Positions 9,660 to 19,393 of a stretch of 64,000 nt of DNA are shown here, in pieces (within the stretch, counting starts at the first letter, position 1; each line of letters starts with the position of its first letter). Location of the stretch: NCBI RefSeq assembly GCF_020539505.1, contig NZ_JACDXW010000001.1:1-64000 (forward strand), written 5' to 3'. Position numbers and translations under genes: made by a program. The notes under the pieces are model-generated. The model saw only the letters and a program-made list of their open reading frames with translations. It did no database searches and was not told where the DNA came from. The DNA is from Mesopusillimonas faecipullorum. GTDB taxonomy: Bacteria; Pseudomonadota; Gammaproteobacteria; Burkholderiales; Burkholderiaceae_B.

Positions 9660-10523
9660 ATGAGTCCCGACGAATACTGCCAGGATAAGGCTGCTCGCAG
9701 CGGTTCGAGCTTCTATTACGCCTTCCTGTTCCTTCCCCCCGAGCGGCGACGCGCCATCACTGCGCTCTACGCATTTTGCCGGGAGGTCGACGACGTCGTC
9801 GATGAATGCCAGGATCCCTCCGTGGCCCATAGCAAGCTGGCTTGGTGGCGACGCGAAGTCGGACAGCTGTTTGCCGGCAACCCTTCGCACCCGGTCACTC
9901 AGGCCTTGGCGCCGCACTTGAACGGCTATGGCATCACAGCCGAAAGACTGGTGGCGGTTATCGAGGGCATGGAAATGGACCTCAGCCAAACGCGCTACCT
10001 AGACTGGCCCGCCCTGAAAAAATACTGTTGGCACGCTGCCGGCGTAGTGGGCGAGATGTCCGCAGGCGTATTCGGCCATACGCATCCCGATACTTTGATC
10101 TATGCAGACAAGCTCGGTTTGGCCTTCCAGCTTACCAATATCATTCGTGATGTCGGCGATGACGCACGGCGTGGCCGCATCTATCTGCCCATAGACGACT
10201 TGCAACAGTTCGACGTCAAGGCGGCAGATATTCTCAATAGTCGTCATACGCCCGCATTCGAAGCGCTGATGAAGTTTCAGGCCGAGCGCGCGCGCCAGTA
10301 TTACCGCGAAGCCGTAGAGGCGCTGCCCGAGGTTGATCGTCGGGCCCAACGCCCAGGCCTGGCTATGGCAGCCATCTACCATGCCTTGCTTGACGAAATC
10401 GAGCGCGACAATTGGCAAGTGCTGGATCAACGTATTTCCCTGACCCCCATCCGCAAGTTCTGGCTTGCCTGGCGCACTTGGGTCGGAGGCGGCAAGGGGC
10501 TGATCAAGCGCCTGGGGAAATGA
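9660..10523 (+). CDS. hpnD: presqualene diphosphate synthase HpnD
   Basis: First committed enzyme of the HpnCDE route; it condenses two farnesyl diphosphates head-to-head to presqualene diphosphate. The N-terminal MSPDEYCQDKAARSGSSFYY is typical of HpnD. The Asp-rich motifs are DDVVDE (44-49) and RDVGDD (163-168), followed by RRGRIYLP. Length is 287 residues. Its stop overlaps the hpnE start (ATGA, 10520-10523), so translation is coupled. Distinguished from HpnC by the N-terminus and by the second motif. Confidence 0.92.
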   Translation: MSPDEYCQDKAARSGSSFYYAFLFLPPERRRAITALYAFCREVDDVVDECQDPSVAHSKLAWWRREVGQLFAGNPSHPVTQALAPHLNGYGITAERLVAVIEGMEMDLSQTRYLDWPALKKYCWHAAGVVGEMSAGVFGHTHPDTLIYADKLGLAFQLTNIIRDVGDDARRGRIYLPIDDLQQFDVKAADILNSRHTPAFEALMKFQAERARQYYREAVEALPEVDRRAQRPGLAMAAIYHALLDEIERDNWQVLDQRISLTPIRKFWLAWRTWVGGGKGLIKRLGK

Positions 10524-11836
10524 GAATAGCCGTTATCGGTGCCGGTTGGGCCGGCCTGAGCGCCGCCCACCGCCTGCATGCTGAAGGGCATGAACTCAGC
10601 GTCTTCGAGGCAGCGCCGGCCATAGGCGGGCGCGCGCGCGGGGTTTGGTCTAACAAACTGCAGATGACGCTGGATAACGGCCAACATATTCTGCTGTCAG
10701 CCTATACCGACACCTTGGCGCTACTAGGCTCACTACATGGCCAGCTGGATAGTTGCTGCGCCACTCTGCCCCTGATCTGGGAATCCGCCGATGGCCTACT
10801 CTCGCTGCGTGTACCCAAGCGTCTACCCAGCAAACTCGCTCTGGCTTGGGGGCTACTACGCGCGCAAGGCTTAAGCCGATCGGCACGCTGGCGCGCAGCT
10901 CAAGCACTCATGCAATTGAGCTTCTCGGGCTGGCGAGTCGCCCAAGGACTAACGGTGGAACACTGGCTGGACGCCACACACCAGCCCCCGGATATTCGCA
11001 CGGTCTTCTGGCACCCCTTGTGTCTGGCTACCATGAATACGCCGCCACAGCAGGCTTGCGCTCAACTATTTGCGCATGTGCTACGAGACAGCTTGGGCCA
11101 AGGGGCAGACGCCTGCCGCATCGTGCTGCCCCGCCTGGACCTTGGCAGCCTCTGGAATTCTTCTGCGCTACGAGACATGGATTTACGTCTGCGACGCCCG
11201 GTGCAGCGTTTGGCTATGCACAATGGCGGGATCCAGGTGGATGATGAGGCTTTCGACACTGTGATACTGGCTTGCCCAGCAGCCACCTCATGCAAATTGC
11301 TAAGCCAGTTGCCAAAAAGCCCGCTCGGTGAAGATTATTTGGCTCCCTACGCCAAGTTCACCCACCTGCCTATCGCCACCCTCTATCTACGCCTGACCCA
11401 GCCTTGGCATTTACCCCATCCCATGCTGCAACTACGCGAAACGCCTGCTACGCTAGGCTTTGGGCAATGGGTTTTCAATAGGCATGCCTTCAGCCGAAGC
11501 GACACCGCCCCTTTGTTAAGCGTCGTCATCAGTGATGCCAGCCACCTGGCCACCCATGACGAGGCCAGTCTGGTAGCGGGCATACAAGCTCAACTGCGCG
11601 CCCAATTAAGTCGTGCCGGCCCTATGCCTGCCGTAAGCGGCCATCAACTGATTGTCGAAAAACGCGCTACCTTTGCAGCGCTGCCAGGCCTTGAGCGCCC
11701 CAAAGAAAAAACGCCCTGGCTGGGCGTTTTTGTAGCAGGCGACTGGACAGACACTGGCTACCCGGCTGTCTTGGAGGGTGCGGTGCGCAGTGGCCTGCGG
11801 GCTGCCCGCCTGGCCACTGCCCCAACACATGTTTAA
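10520..11836 (+). CDS. hpnE: hydroxysqualene dehydroxylase HpnE (FAD-dependent)
   Basis: Third step of the route, reducing hydroxysqualene to squalene; an FAD-dependent amine-oxidase/desaturase-like flavoprotein. The dinucleotide fold GAGWAGLSAAHRL lies at 7-19 and the C-terminal FAD motif GVFVAGDWTDTGYPA near the end. The ATG at 10520 replaces a longer open frame because it starts the flavin fold at once and overlaps the hpnD stop by 4 nt. Length is 438 residues. The last 4 nt overlap the convergent thrC stop, and a strong terminator-like hairpin lies inside the coding region at 11706-11732. No squalene-hopene cyclase gene is in the window. Confidence 0.92.
   Translation: MRIAVIGAGWAGLSAAHRLHAEGHELSVFEAAPAIGGRARGVWSNKLQMTLDNGQHILLSAYTDTLALLGSLHGQLDSCCATLPLIWESADGLLSLRVPKRLPSKLALAWGLLRAQGLSRSARWRAAQALMQLSFSGWRVAQGLTVEHWLDATHQPPDIRTVFWHPLCLATMNTPPQQACAQLFAHVLRDSLGQGADACRIVLPRLDLGSLWNSSALRDMDLRLRRPVQRLAMHNGGIQVDDEAFDTVILACPAATSCKLLSQLPKSPLGEDYLAPYAKFTHLPIATLYLRLTQPWHLPHPMLQLRETPATLGFGQWVFNRHAFSRSDTAPLLSVVISDASHLATHDEASLVAGIQAQLRAQLSRAGPMPAVSGHQLIVEKRATFAALPGLERPKEKTPWLGVFVAGDWTDTGYPAVLEGAVRSGLRAARLATAPTHV
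11706..11732. terminator. bidirectional intrinsic-terminator-like hairpin inside hpnE
   Basis: A-tract plus ACGCCC (to 11716), loop TGGCT, GGGCGT plus T-tract (from 11722) form a perfect hairpin with A/T tails on both sides. That is the layout of a two-way Rho-independent terminator. It lies about 100 bp before the hpnE stop and about 100 bp past the thrC stop on the other strand. It is therefore in a good place to end the thrC transcript, but it would also threaten the tail of the hpnE message. Confidence 0.7.
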
Positions 11837-13242
11837 AGCAAGGCGTGTTTGCGAACGTATTCGCGTACCTGCTCAACATCGTTATCCATGACCTGCACCC
11901 GCTGCTCCAAGCTCTGAAGCTCGCCCAGATGCTCTGGAACAGGTGGCAACTGACCCGTGGCTTCCTGAATCGTCTCGCCAAACTTGGCCGGCAAGGCAGT
12001 CTCTAGTACCAGCATGGGTATGCCGGGCTCAACATGCTCGGCAGCCACCTTGACCGCATCTGCAGTGTGGGGGTCTATGAGTACACCCGTGCGCGCTAGG
12101 GTCTCGCGAATGGTGCGCAAGCGGTCGGCATGACTGCTGACACCCGCCACGAAACCATACTGGGCCTCGAACTGCGGTTTATAAGCGCTAAGGTCAAAGT
12201 ACCCGTCGGTGGACAACTGTGCCCACAACGCTTTGACGCGCTCGGCATCGCGGCCCACCAAGTCAAACACAAAGCGCTCAAAGTTGGACGCCCGGGAAAT
12301 ATCCATGGAAGGGCTGGACGTAGCGTGGGTCTGTTCGGCTGAACGCGGGCGATAAATACCGGTGCGGAAGAACTCTTCCAGCACATTGTTTTCGTTGGTT
12401 GCCAACACCAGGCGGCGTATGGGCAAACCCATGCTGCGAGCGATGTGGCCCGACAGGATATTGCCAAAGTTACCCGATGGCACAGCGAAAGAAACCTGCT
12501 GCCCCGCTTGGCTGGTAGCGCGCAGCCAACCCCAGAAGTAATACACCACTTGGGCTACGATGCGGCCCCAGTTGATAGAGTTGACGGCCCCCAGACGGCA
12601 ATCAGCCTTGAAGGCCAAGTCGCCCGACAGCGCCTTGACGATGTCTTGGCATTGATCGAACACACCCTTGACCGCCAGGTTGTGGATGTTTTGATCTTGC
12701 AGGGAATACATCTGCGCACGCTGGAAAGCACTCATGCGCCCATAGGGCGACAGCATGAATACCGCTACGCCCTTTTTGCCACGCAAGGCGTACTCTGCCG
12801 CCGAACCCGTGTCACCGGAAGTGGCGCCGATGATGTTCAGCGTTGTGTTGCGACGGGCCAATTCGTACTCGAAAACCTGGCCCAAAAACTGCATGGCCAT
12901 GTCTTTGAATGCCAAGGTCGGGCCTTCGGACAAGCCCAACAAGCTGGTCTGCTCGTACAAAGGCTTGACGGGCACCACTTGCGCATCGTTGAACACCCCA
13001 GGCGCATAGGCGGCATGCACCAGCTTCGAAAGCGTCTCGGAAGGGATGTCGTCAACATACAGGCCGAGAACCTGGGTGGCCAGCTCGGGATAAGAGAGTT
13101 GGCGCCAAGACTCCAGAGTCTCTGCCGAAACCTGTGGAAAGCTCTCTGGCAGCGCCAGGCCGCCATCGGGAGCCAGGCCCTCAAGCAAGACATCGGAGAA
13201 TGGCAGCGGCATCATGCCGCCACGGGTAGAAATGTATTTCAT
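11833..13242 (-). CDS. thrC: threonine synthase
   Basis: PLP enzyme converting O-phosphohomoserine to threonine, cytoplasmic. The cofactor lysine is Lys113 in LAFKDMAMQFLG, and the ATSGDTGSAA phosphate-binding loop follows. The N-terminus MKYISTRGG and length of 469 residues match the long proteobacterial ThrC. Its start overlaps the hom stop by 4 nt, making it the last gene of alaC-hom-thrC. The 3' end meets hpnE tail to tail. Confidence 0.97.
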   Translation of the reverse strand: MKYISTRGGMMPLPFSDVLLEGLAPDGGLALPESFPQVSAETLESWRQLSYPELATQVLGLYVDDIPSETLSKLVHAAYAPGVFNDAQVVPVKPLYEQTSLLGLSEGPTLAFKDMAMQFLGQVFEYELARRNTTLNIIGATSGDTGSAAEYALRGKKGVAVFMLSPYGRMSAFQRAQMYSLQDQNIHNLAVKGVFDQCQDIVKALSGDLAFKADCRLGAVNSINWGRIVAQVVYYFWGWLRATSQAGQQVSFAVPSGNFGNILSGHIARSMGLPIRRLVLATNENNVLEEFFRTGIYRPRSAEQTHATSSPSMDISRASNFERFVFDLVGRDAERVKALWAQLSTDGYFDLSAYKPQFEAQYGFVAGVSSHADRLRTIRETLARTGVLIDPHTADAVKVAAEHVEPGIPMLVLETALPAKFGETIQEATGQLPPVPEHLGELQSLEQRVQVMDNDVEQVREYVRKHALL

Positions 13243-14543
13243 AGTTCGGTTTCCATGCGCAGGCGGATGACCTTGGATTTGACGAAACCCAGCGATTGGA
13301 TTCGCTCCAAGGCACGATCCACATTGCCTTCGAGCGCGCGGTGCAGCAGGAAGATGATGTCGGCTTCTTCGTCGCCATGGGGCTCTTGCACCATAGACCC
13401 GATGGAAATGCCTTCTTCTGCCAGAATACCCGCCAATTCGGCCAATACGCCGGGCCTATCTTTCACCCTAAGGCGCAAGTAGTAGGCCGAATACACATCG
13501 GACATGGAAAGAATAGGCGTATTCGCCATGGCAGCTGCCTGGAAGCCCAAGTGCGGCACTTGATGATCAGGCAAAGCACTGGCCATGCGGGCAACGTCGA
13601 CAAGGTCGGCCACCACTGCCGAGGCAGTGGGCATTTGGCCGGCACCGGCGCCGTAATACAAGGTGGAGCCCACCGCATCGCCATTGACGAGCACGGCATT
13701 CATGGCACCGCTGACATTAGCCAGCAAGCTTTCGGCGGGGATGAGCGTAGGATGCACACGCAGCTCTATGCCTTTCTCGGTGCGACGCGTAATACCCAGC
13801 AATTTGATGCGATAGCCCAGACGCTCGGCATTAGCCACATCTTTGCGCGTAAGGTCGGAGATGCCTTCAGCGTGGGCCTTACCGAAAGGCACCGGAATAC
13901 CAAAGGCCAACGATGCCAAGAGCGTCAGTTTGTGCGCAGCATCTATACCTTCGACGTCGAAGGTGGGATCAGCCTCGGCATAACCCAGCTCTTGTGCTTC
14001 GGCTAGCGCTTGCTTGAACGTCAAGCCGCGCGTACGCATTTCGGAAAGAATAAAGTTGGTGGTGCCGTTGATAATACCGGCCACCCATTGAATATGGTTG
14101 GCGGTCAGGCCCTCACGCAGCGCTTTGACGACCGGAATACCGCCGGCAACAGCGGCCTCGAAGGCCACGATGACACCTTTCTCGCGCGCAGCCTGGAAGA
14201 TTTCGTTGCCACGCTCGGCCAGCAATGCTTTGTTGGCGGTTACCACGTGCTTGCCCTGGGCGATGGCTTCCATTACCCAATCGTAAGCAGGGTTCAGCCC
14301 GCCCATCAATTCGACGACCACGTCAACATCGGGGCTGCGTACGACATCTAAGCCGTCTTGCGTCAAAGGCACGGCGTCGCCGATTTTGGCGCGTGCCTTG
14401 GCCAGATCACGCACGGCAACCTGGGTGACCTCTATGCGCACCCCTGTACGCCGCTCAAGCTCGCCCATATTGCTGCGCAGCAGCTTCCAGGTACCTTCAC
14501 CGACAACGCCTAGACCCAACAGGCCTACTTTCATGACTTTCAT
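13239..14543 (-). CDS. hom: homoserine dehydrogenase
   Basis: NAD(P)-dependent reduction of aspartate semialdehyde to homoserine, the branch point toward threonine and methionine. The Rossmann motif GLGVVGEG is near 10-17, and the catalytic region contains the [11 protein letters not shown] segment. A C-terminal ACT domain ([20 protein letters not shown]) is the usual site of threonine feedback control. Length is 434 residues, without a fused aspartokinase. It overlaps alaC and thrC by 4 nt each, so the three are a tightly coupled operon. Confidence 0.97.
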   Translation of the reverse strand: MKVMKVGLLGLGVVGEGTWKLLRSNMGELERRTGVRIEVTQVAVRDLAKARAKIGDAVPLTQDGLDVVRSPDVDVVVELMGGLNPAYDWVMEAIAQGKHVVTANKALLAERGNEIFQAAREKGVIVAFEAAVAGGIPVVKALREGLTANHIQWVAGIINGTTNFILSEMRTRGLTFKQALAEAQELGYAEADPTFDVEGIDAAHKLTLLASLAFGIPVPFGKAHAEGISDLTRKDVANAERLGYRIKLLGITRRTEKGIELRVHPTLIPAESLLANVSGAMNAVLVNGDAVGSTLYYGAGAGQMPTASAVVADLVDVARMASALPDHQVPHLGFQAAAMANTPILSMSDVYSAYYLRLRVKDRPGVLAELAGILAEEGISIGSMVQEPHGDEEADIIFLLHRALEGNVDRALERIQSLGFVKSKVIRLRMETEL

Positions 14544-15727
14544 TTGATCAGACCATCCTTGCGGAACATTTCCTTCACGCCGCGAACCGCCTGCCGTATA
14601 CGCTGCTCGTTTTCGATGAGTGCAAAGCGCACATATCCGTCGCCCTGGTCGCCAAAACCGATTCCTGGGGATACCGCCACCTTGGCTTGCTCAAGCAGGC
14701 GTTTGGCGAACTCTAGGGAGCCCAGATGCTGATAGGCTTCGGGGATACGCGCCCAGATATACATGGATGCCTTAGGCACTTCGACCATCCAGCCGGCTTC
14801 ATGCAGCCCCTTAGTCAGCACATCGCGGCGGCTACGGTACTGCTCGACCACTTCGTCCACACAGTCTTGCGGGCCTTCGAGCGCGGCAATTGCCGCCACT
14901 TGAATGGGCGTGAACGTGCCATAGTCATGGTAGCTTTTAATACGCGCCAAAGCATTGACCAATTCGGCATTACCCACCATAAAGCCTATGCGCCACCCCG
15001 CCATGTTGTAGCTTTTGCTCATGGTGAAGAATTCGACCGCCACATCGCGTGCGCCGGGCACCTGCATGATGGAAGGCGCCACGTAGCCGTCGAAACAGAT
15101 GTCTGCGTAGGCCAGGTCGTGCACCACCAAAATATTGTGTTCGCGAGCCAAGGCGACTATGCGCTCAAAGAAAGGCAAGTCTACGCACTGAGCCGTGGGA
15201 TTGCTGGGAAAACCCAGAATCATCATCTTGGGCTTAGGTATGCTTTCGCGCACCGCCCTTTCGATTTCTTCGAAGAAATCGAGGCCGGGCGTCATGGGTA
15301 CGGAGCGGATATTGGCCCCGGCGATGACAGCTCCGTAAATATGTATGGGGTAGCTAGGATTCGGTACCAGTACCGTATCGCCTCGGTCTAGCGTGGCCAG
15401 CATAAGATGGGCCAGACCTTCTTTAGAGCCTATGGTGACAATCGCTTCGCTGTCGGGGTTAAAAGACACGCCATAGCGCTTTTCGTACCAACCGGTAATG
15501 GCACGACGCAAACGTGGAATGCCTTTTGACACCGAATAGCCATGCGTGTCTTCGCGGGTGGCGACTTCCACGAGCTTGTCCACGATGTGTTTAGGCGTAG
15601 GGCCATCGGGATTGCCCATGGACATGTCGATAATGTCTTCACCACGCCTACGCGCCGCCATCTTGAGCTCGCCTGTGATGTTGAAAACATAAGGCGGCAG
15701 TCGCTCGATGCGGGGAAAGCTGGTCAT
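14540..15727 (-). CDS. alaC: alanine transaminase AlaC-type aminotransferase
   Basis: Fold-type I PLP aminotransferase; AlaC relatives make alanine from pyruvate and glutamate. The cofactor lysine is Lys238 in [15 protein letters not shown], and the substrate-arginine region lies near the C-terminus. The ATG at 15727 (AAGGA eight bases upstream) gives [16 protein letters not shown], the standard N-terminus; the longer frame to 15964 would run under the divergent marR gene. Length is 395 residues. First gene of the operon with hom and thrC, a frequent arrangement in this family of bacteria. Confidence 0.92.
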   Translation of the reverse strand: MTSFPRIERLPPYVFNITGELKMAARRRGEDIIDMSMGNPDGPTPKHIVDKLVEVATREDTHGYSVSKGIPRLRRAITGWYEKRYGVSFNPDSEAIVTIGSKEGLAHLMLATLDRGDTVLVPNPSYPIHIYGAVIAGANIRSVPMTPGLDFFEEIERAVRESIPKPKMMILGFPSNPTAQCVDLPFFERIVALAREHNILVVHDLAYADICFDGYVAPSIMQVPGARDVAVEFFTMSKSYNMAGWRIGFMVGNAELVNALARIKSYHDYGTFTPIQVAAIAALEGPQDCVDEVVEQYRSRRDVLTKGLHEAGWMVEVPKASMYIWARIPEAYQHLGSLEFAKRLLEQAKVAVSPGIGFGDQGDGYVRFALIENEQRIRQAVRGVKEMFRKDGLIK

Positions 15728-15888
15728 GGCGGGATCCTTGGAAAAAGGAAAGGTGCGAAAGGGATTGGTAAAACCTGTTAGTGTAAACGATAGGTTGGTG
15801 GTCACAAAACGGTATGTTGCACCGCATCTACGCTGAACTCCGGCTTGCGCTATTGCCGCCCCCAATGCGCCCCGGTTAACATTGGCCC

Positions 15889-16383
15889 ATGACGACCCAA
15901 GAAAAAACCACTTCATCCGCCGGGTCGCCCCGCGCCACCCCAAAAGAATCCCTTGACGAAGCACTGCTGACAGAGCTTGTCGGCTATCAGCTGGCGCAAG
16001 CCACTATCGTGACTTCCCGCGTCTTTCAGACCAATGTGGGCAAGCCGCACGACTTGAACGCCGTCGAGTACACCATGCTGGCGCTGATACATGCCAACCC
16101 CGGGGTCGCGCCTACGCAATTGCGCAATGCCCTGGGCATCAGCAAGCCTTACGTTACAACGGGCCTAGAAAAACTCAGTACGCGCAACTTGATTTCTCGC
16201 CAAGTCAACCCTAATGATCAGCGTGCGCAACAGCTTCACACCACCGCAGATGCCGCCCAACTGCTGGACGCCTTGACCCAGAAGCTGCTGGACGGAGAAA
16301 AAGCCGCTTTGTTCACACTGACCCCCGCCGAGCGCACCACCTTGGGCGAGCTTTTGCATAAGCTTGCCCAAGCTAGGGAGTGA
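15889..16383 (+). CDS. MarR-family transcriptional regulator
   Basis: Winged-helix dimeric regulator of 164 residues. The recognition part spans roughly 60-125: [24 protein letters not shown] followed by a wing with the family's DQRAQQ (the usual DRR motif in altered form). The N-terminal ~25 residues are Thr/Ser/Pro rich and probably disordered. It is divergent from alaC (about 160 bp apart) and about 105 bp upstream of a tannase/feruloyl-esterase gene on the same strand. MarR proteins often sense aromatic acids, so control of that esterase is plausible, but this is inference. Confidence 0.85.
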   Translation: MTTQEKTTSSAGSPRATPKESLDEALLTELVGYQLAQATIVTSRVFQTNVGKPHDLNAVEYTMLALIHANPGVAPTQLRNALGISKPYVTTGLEKLSTRNLISRQVNPNDQRAQQLHTTADAAQLLDALTQKLLDGEKAALFTLTPAERTTLGELLHKLAQARE

Positions 16384-16434
16384 TCCTACTAGGGGAAACC
16401 ATAGTCAATAAAAGTTCACTTTGCGTACTAAAAT

Positions 16435-16466
16435 GAGCTCACTCATGCCGTAGCATGGGCGAACTC
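16435..16466. promoter_or_regulatory. 32-bp imperfect palindrome upstream of tannase gene (candidate operator)
   Basis: Two 14-nt arms, GAGCTCACTCATGC and GCATGGGCGAACTC, flank a CGTA centre; 11 of 14 positions pair exactly and one more as a wobble. A TAAAAT hexamer, a possible -10 box, abuts it at 16429-16434, and the tannase ribosome site (AAAGGAG) follows at about 20 bases. Position over the probable transcription start suits a repressor operator, for instance for the neighbouring MarR protein. An mRNA hairpin is the alternative. Confidence 0.5.
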
Positions 16467-16489
16467 AAAAAGAAGCAAAGGAGACTTAA

Positions 16490-18268
16490 ATGAAATCCCC
16501 ACATTTCCGGTATCACATGATTGCCGGTGCCGTCATTACCGCCCTGCTCACGGCCTGCTCATCCGGCTCCTCCGACGATGACACCCCCACGCCCGAACCC
16601 ACACCAACGCCTACCCCCGATCCCACGCCCGAGCCGCAACTGCCCCAGCTTAGCGAAGCCGTCGGCGCGGCGCTCAAGGGTCGCTGCGAAGACTTGGCCG
16701 GTTTTGCTTATCCTCGCGCCACGATCTCCGTCGCTGAAACCGTGGCTGCCGGCGCGGTCAAGGTGTCGGGTACCGATATCGGCGAACACTGCCGCATCCG
16801 TGGCGAGCTTGAACAACGCGTCAGCCCCATAGACAACGAGACTTACGCTATCGGCTTCGAAATGCGCCTGCCTGTCGACTGGAACGGCCGTTACTTTTAC
16901 CAAGGCAATGGCGGTACCGACGGTAGCATTTCCAACGCCTATGGCACTTACGGCAGCGGCGGTGCGCTCAGCAACGCTTTGCACAAGGGCTTTGCCGTCA
17001 TTTCGTCCGACGCCGGCCACAATGGCAGCCAAAACCCGCTGTTCGGGCTCGACCCCGAAGCGCGTATCAACTATGGCTACGGTGCCGCCCAGAAACTGAC
17101 ACCCATGGCCAAAGCCATGATCGCCTCCGCCTACGGTAAGGGCCCAGACCGCTCGTATTTCGGCGGCAATTCCAATGGGGGCCGTCATGCCATGGTTGCT
17201 GCGGCCAGGCTGGCCGAGGAATACGATGGCATCCTTGCCAGCGCTCCTGGCTTTAACTTGCCTCTCGCTGCAGTCGCTCAGCTTTACTCGGCTCAACAGT
17301 TCCGTAAGACCGCTACTGATGAAACCGATCTCTCCACCGGTTTTACCGAAGCCGAGCGCCGTACGGTTGCCAACGCCATCCTGCGTCAATGCGACGCACT
17401 TGACGGCGCCAGCGATGGCTTGGTGCAAGACATTGAAGCTTGCCGCAGTGCCTTCGACTTGGCTCGCGATGTCACCACCTGCGCTGCCGACCGCGACGGC
17501 ACTTGCCTGACTACCGAGCAAAAGCAAGCCGTTGGCGATATGTATCGCGGCCCCGTCAACAGCAAGGGCGAAGCTTTATATGCTACCCAGCCGTATGATC
17601 CCGGCTTGGTAGCCCGCGGCTGGGCCAACTGGAAGTACACCTCATCGGTAGGTAATGCTCGCGACCCCGTCGCCGTCGGCATCATTTTCCAAGTACCTCC
17701 CGACGCCTCCGTCGCTACCGACACTAACGCTTCTCGCGAGTTTGCCTTCAACTACAACTTCGATACGGACTTCCCCAAGCTATTTGCTACGGACGCCACC
17801 TACACCGAAGACTCTCTGTCGTTCATGACCCCGCCTAATGCCACGCAACTGGAAACCTTGCGCGACCGCGGCGGCAAGATGATAGTGGTTCATGGCGCAT
17901 CCGACGGCGTGTTCTCGGTAGACGACACCCAGCAATGGTACGAAGGTTTGATGCAAGCCAATAACGGTGATGCCTCGAAATTTGCGCGTTTCTTCCCGGT
18001 ACCCGGCATGGGGCACGGTAGCGGCGGGCCTTCCACCGATCAGTTCGACATGTTGGACTCCCTGATTGATTGGGTAGAGCGCGGCAAAGCTCCTGACTCC
18101 GTCTTGGCTCAAGCGCGTGGCGCAGGCAATCCGGGTGGCGTCAACACAGAGCTCCCCGCCGACTGGGCTCCCGACCGTACCCGCCCTCTGTGCCCCTACC
18201 CTCTGGTTGCCCGTTACAACGGTAGCGGCAGCATAGAGCGCGCCGAAAACTTCAGCTGCAAAGAATAA
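16490..18268 (+). CDS. tannase/feruloyl esterase family lipoprotein
   Basis: Secreted alpha/beta-hydrolase of the tannase family, hydrolysing esters of aromatic acids (gallate, ferulate or similar). A lipoprotein signal ends in LLTAC (Cys23), followed by an Asp/Ser patch and a Pro-Thr linker to about residue 50. The catalytic triad can be assigned: Ser228 in GGNSNGG, Asp472 in HGASDG and His509 in GMGHG. A Cys-rich, Asp-rich loop around 300-345 matches the calcium-binding region of tannases. Length is 592 residues. RBS AAAGGAG, palindrome and a MarR gene lie upstream; a row of hairpins lies downstream. Exact substrate is unknown. Confidence 0.88.
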   Translation: MKSPHFRYHMIAGAVITALLTACSSGSSDDDTPTPEPTPTPTPDPTPEPQLPQLSEAVGAALKGRCEDLAGFAYPRATISVAETVAAGAVKVSGTDIGEHCRIRGELEQRVSPIDNETYAIGFEMRLPVDWNGRYFYQGNGGTDGSISNAYGTYGSGGALSNALHKGFAVISSDAGHNGSQNPLFGLDPEARINYGYGAAQKLTPMAKAMIASAYGKGPDRSYFGGNSNGGRHAMVAAARLAEEYDGILASAPGFNLPLAAVAQLYSAQQFRKTATDETDLSTGFTEAERRTVANAILRQCDALDGASDGLVQDIEACRSAFDLARDVTTCAADRDGTCLTTEQKQAVGDMYRGPVNSKGEALYATQPYDPGLVARGWANWKYTSSVGNARDPVAVGIIFQVPPDASVATDTNASREFAFNYNFDTDFPKLFATDATYTEDSLSFMTPPNATQLETLRDRGGKMIVVHGASDGVFSVDDTQQWYEGLMQANNGDASKFARFFPVPGMGHGSGGPSTDQFDMLDSLIDWVERGKAPDSVLAQARGAGNPGGVNTELPADWAPDRTRPLCPYPLVARYNGSGSIERAENFSCKE

Positions 18269-18286
18269 GCGACAGTTTTCACGCTA

Positions 18287-18374
18287 GGCCAGGCTGCGTA
18301 AGCAGCTGGCCTTTCACAAAATGCTCCTCGCGGTCTTCGCGAAGTTTTATGCGGCCTTCTCAAGGCCGTTTTTT
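18287..18374 (+). terminator. terminator region after the tannase gene (three successive hairpins)
   Basis: The strongest hairpin is CGGCCTT (18352-18358), loop CTC, AAGGCCG (18362-18368), followed by a run of six T. Before it come GGCCAG...CTGGCC (18287-18311, bulged) and a small CGCG/CGCG stem followed by TTTT near 18340. The last one is a textbook Rho-independent terminator. Confidence 0.85.
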
Positions 18375-18490
18375 CTTTGTGCAGCTAAATACAAGATGTT
18401 TAGTCCTTAGCAAGCTATGCTGAGCTGTGCTTGGTAAAATCGCGCTTTCCCTGACTCTTGGGCCTCGCCCAATTACCTGGCGCCCCATTC

Positions 18491-19393
18491 ATGCCCGATT
18501 CCAGCGTACCCTCCCAGCACCTGCTTACCTTGCGCGATATGATGCGCTATGCCATCAGCCGCTTTGGCCAAGCCGACCTGGTGTTCGGTCACGGCAACGA
18601 TAATGCATGGGACGAAGCCGCCTATCTGTTGCTGCACACGTTGCATCTACCGCTAGACCTGCTCGACCCATTCTTGGAGGCACGCCTGCTGCCAGAGGAA
18701 AGAGAGCAATGCTTGAGCATTATCCATAGGCGCACACAAGAACGTTTGCCCGCAGCCTACCTAACTGGCGAAGCATGGTTGCGAGGCCGCCGATTCATCG
18801 TGGACCCTCGTGTCATCATTCCCCGCTCGCACATTGCAGAGCTCTTGGATGAGCAGTTGAGCCCTTGGGTAGACGACACCATGAACGTGGGTAGCGTATT
18901 AGATCTGTGTACCGGTTCTGCTTGCTTAGCCATTTTGGCTGCACAAGCCTTCCCCCAAGCTCAGGTAGACGCTGTCGATATCTCAGAAGACGCTCTGGCT
19001 GTGGCACGCCAAAACGTGGCACTGTACCAACTGCAGGATCGCGTCACTTTGCATGCTAGCGACCTGCTAGATCAACTGCCGCGTCAGCCTTACGATGTCA
19101 TTTTGTGCAATCCACCCTACGTCAATGCGCAGTCTATGCAAGAACTGCCAGACGAGTATAAACACGAGCCCTCGCTGGCGCTGGCCGGCGGAGACGACGG
19201 TATGGACCTTGTTCGACGCCTGCTGCGTATGGCACCTGAGTTTCTGTCCCCTAATGGCATACTGGTGCTTGAAATCGGCCACGAATACGAAAACTTTGTA
19301 GCCGCGTTTCCTGATCTGGATCCGGTCTGGCTGGAAACCGAAGCGTCTCATGATCAAGTGCTGTTGCTGAATCGCGACCAACTCGTCTCATGA
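18491..19393 (+). CDS. prmB: ribosomal protein uL3 glutamine methyltransferase PrmB
   Basis: SAM-dependent N5-glutamine methyltransferase that modifies ribosomal protein L3. The SAM loop is DLCTGSACLA (138-147) and the catalytic NPPY is at 207-210 (CNPPYVN). The N-terminal helical domain and AYLTGEAWLRGRRF (89-102) are characteristic of PrmB rather than PrmC. Length is 300 residues. The ATG at 18491 is preferred to the upstream TTG at 18458. The 3' end overlaps yheS by 4 nt. Confidence 0.92.
   Translation: MPDSSVPSQHLLTLRDMMRYAISRFGQADLVFGHGNDNAWDEAAYLLLHTLHLPLDLLDPFLEARLLPEEREQCLSIIHRRTQERLPAAYLTGEAWLRGRRFIVDPRVIIPRSHIAELLDEQLSPWVDDTMNVGSVLDLCTGSACLAILAAQAFPQAQVDAVDISEDALAVARQNVALYQLQDRVTLHASDLLDQLPRQPYDVILCNPPYVNAQSMQELPDEYKHEPSLALAGGDDGMDLVRRLLRMAPEFLSPNGILVLEIGHEYENFVAAFPDLDPVWLETEASHDQVLLLNRDQLVS

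Noticed and set aside
12445-13482. 345-codon rightward open frame opposite thrC/hom
   Set aside because: Lies wholly antisense to clear thrC and hom genes; no family motif or ribosome site; produced by codon bias of the real genes.
16559-17527. 322-codon leftward open frame opposite the tannase gene
   Set aside because: Antisense shadow of a gene with catalytic triad and signal peptide; Gly/Val-rich composition without recognisable domains.
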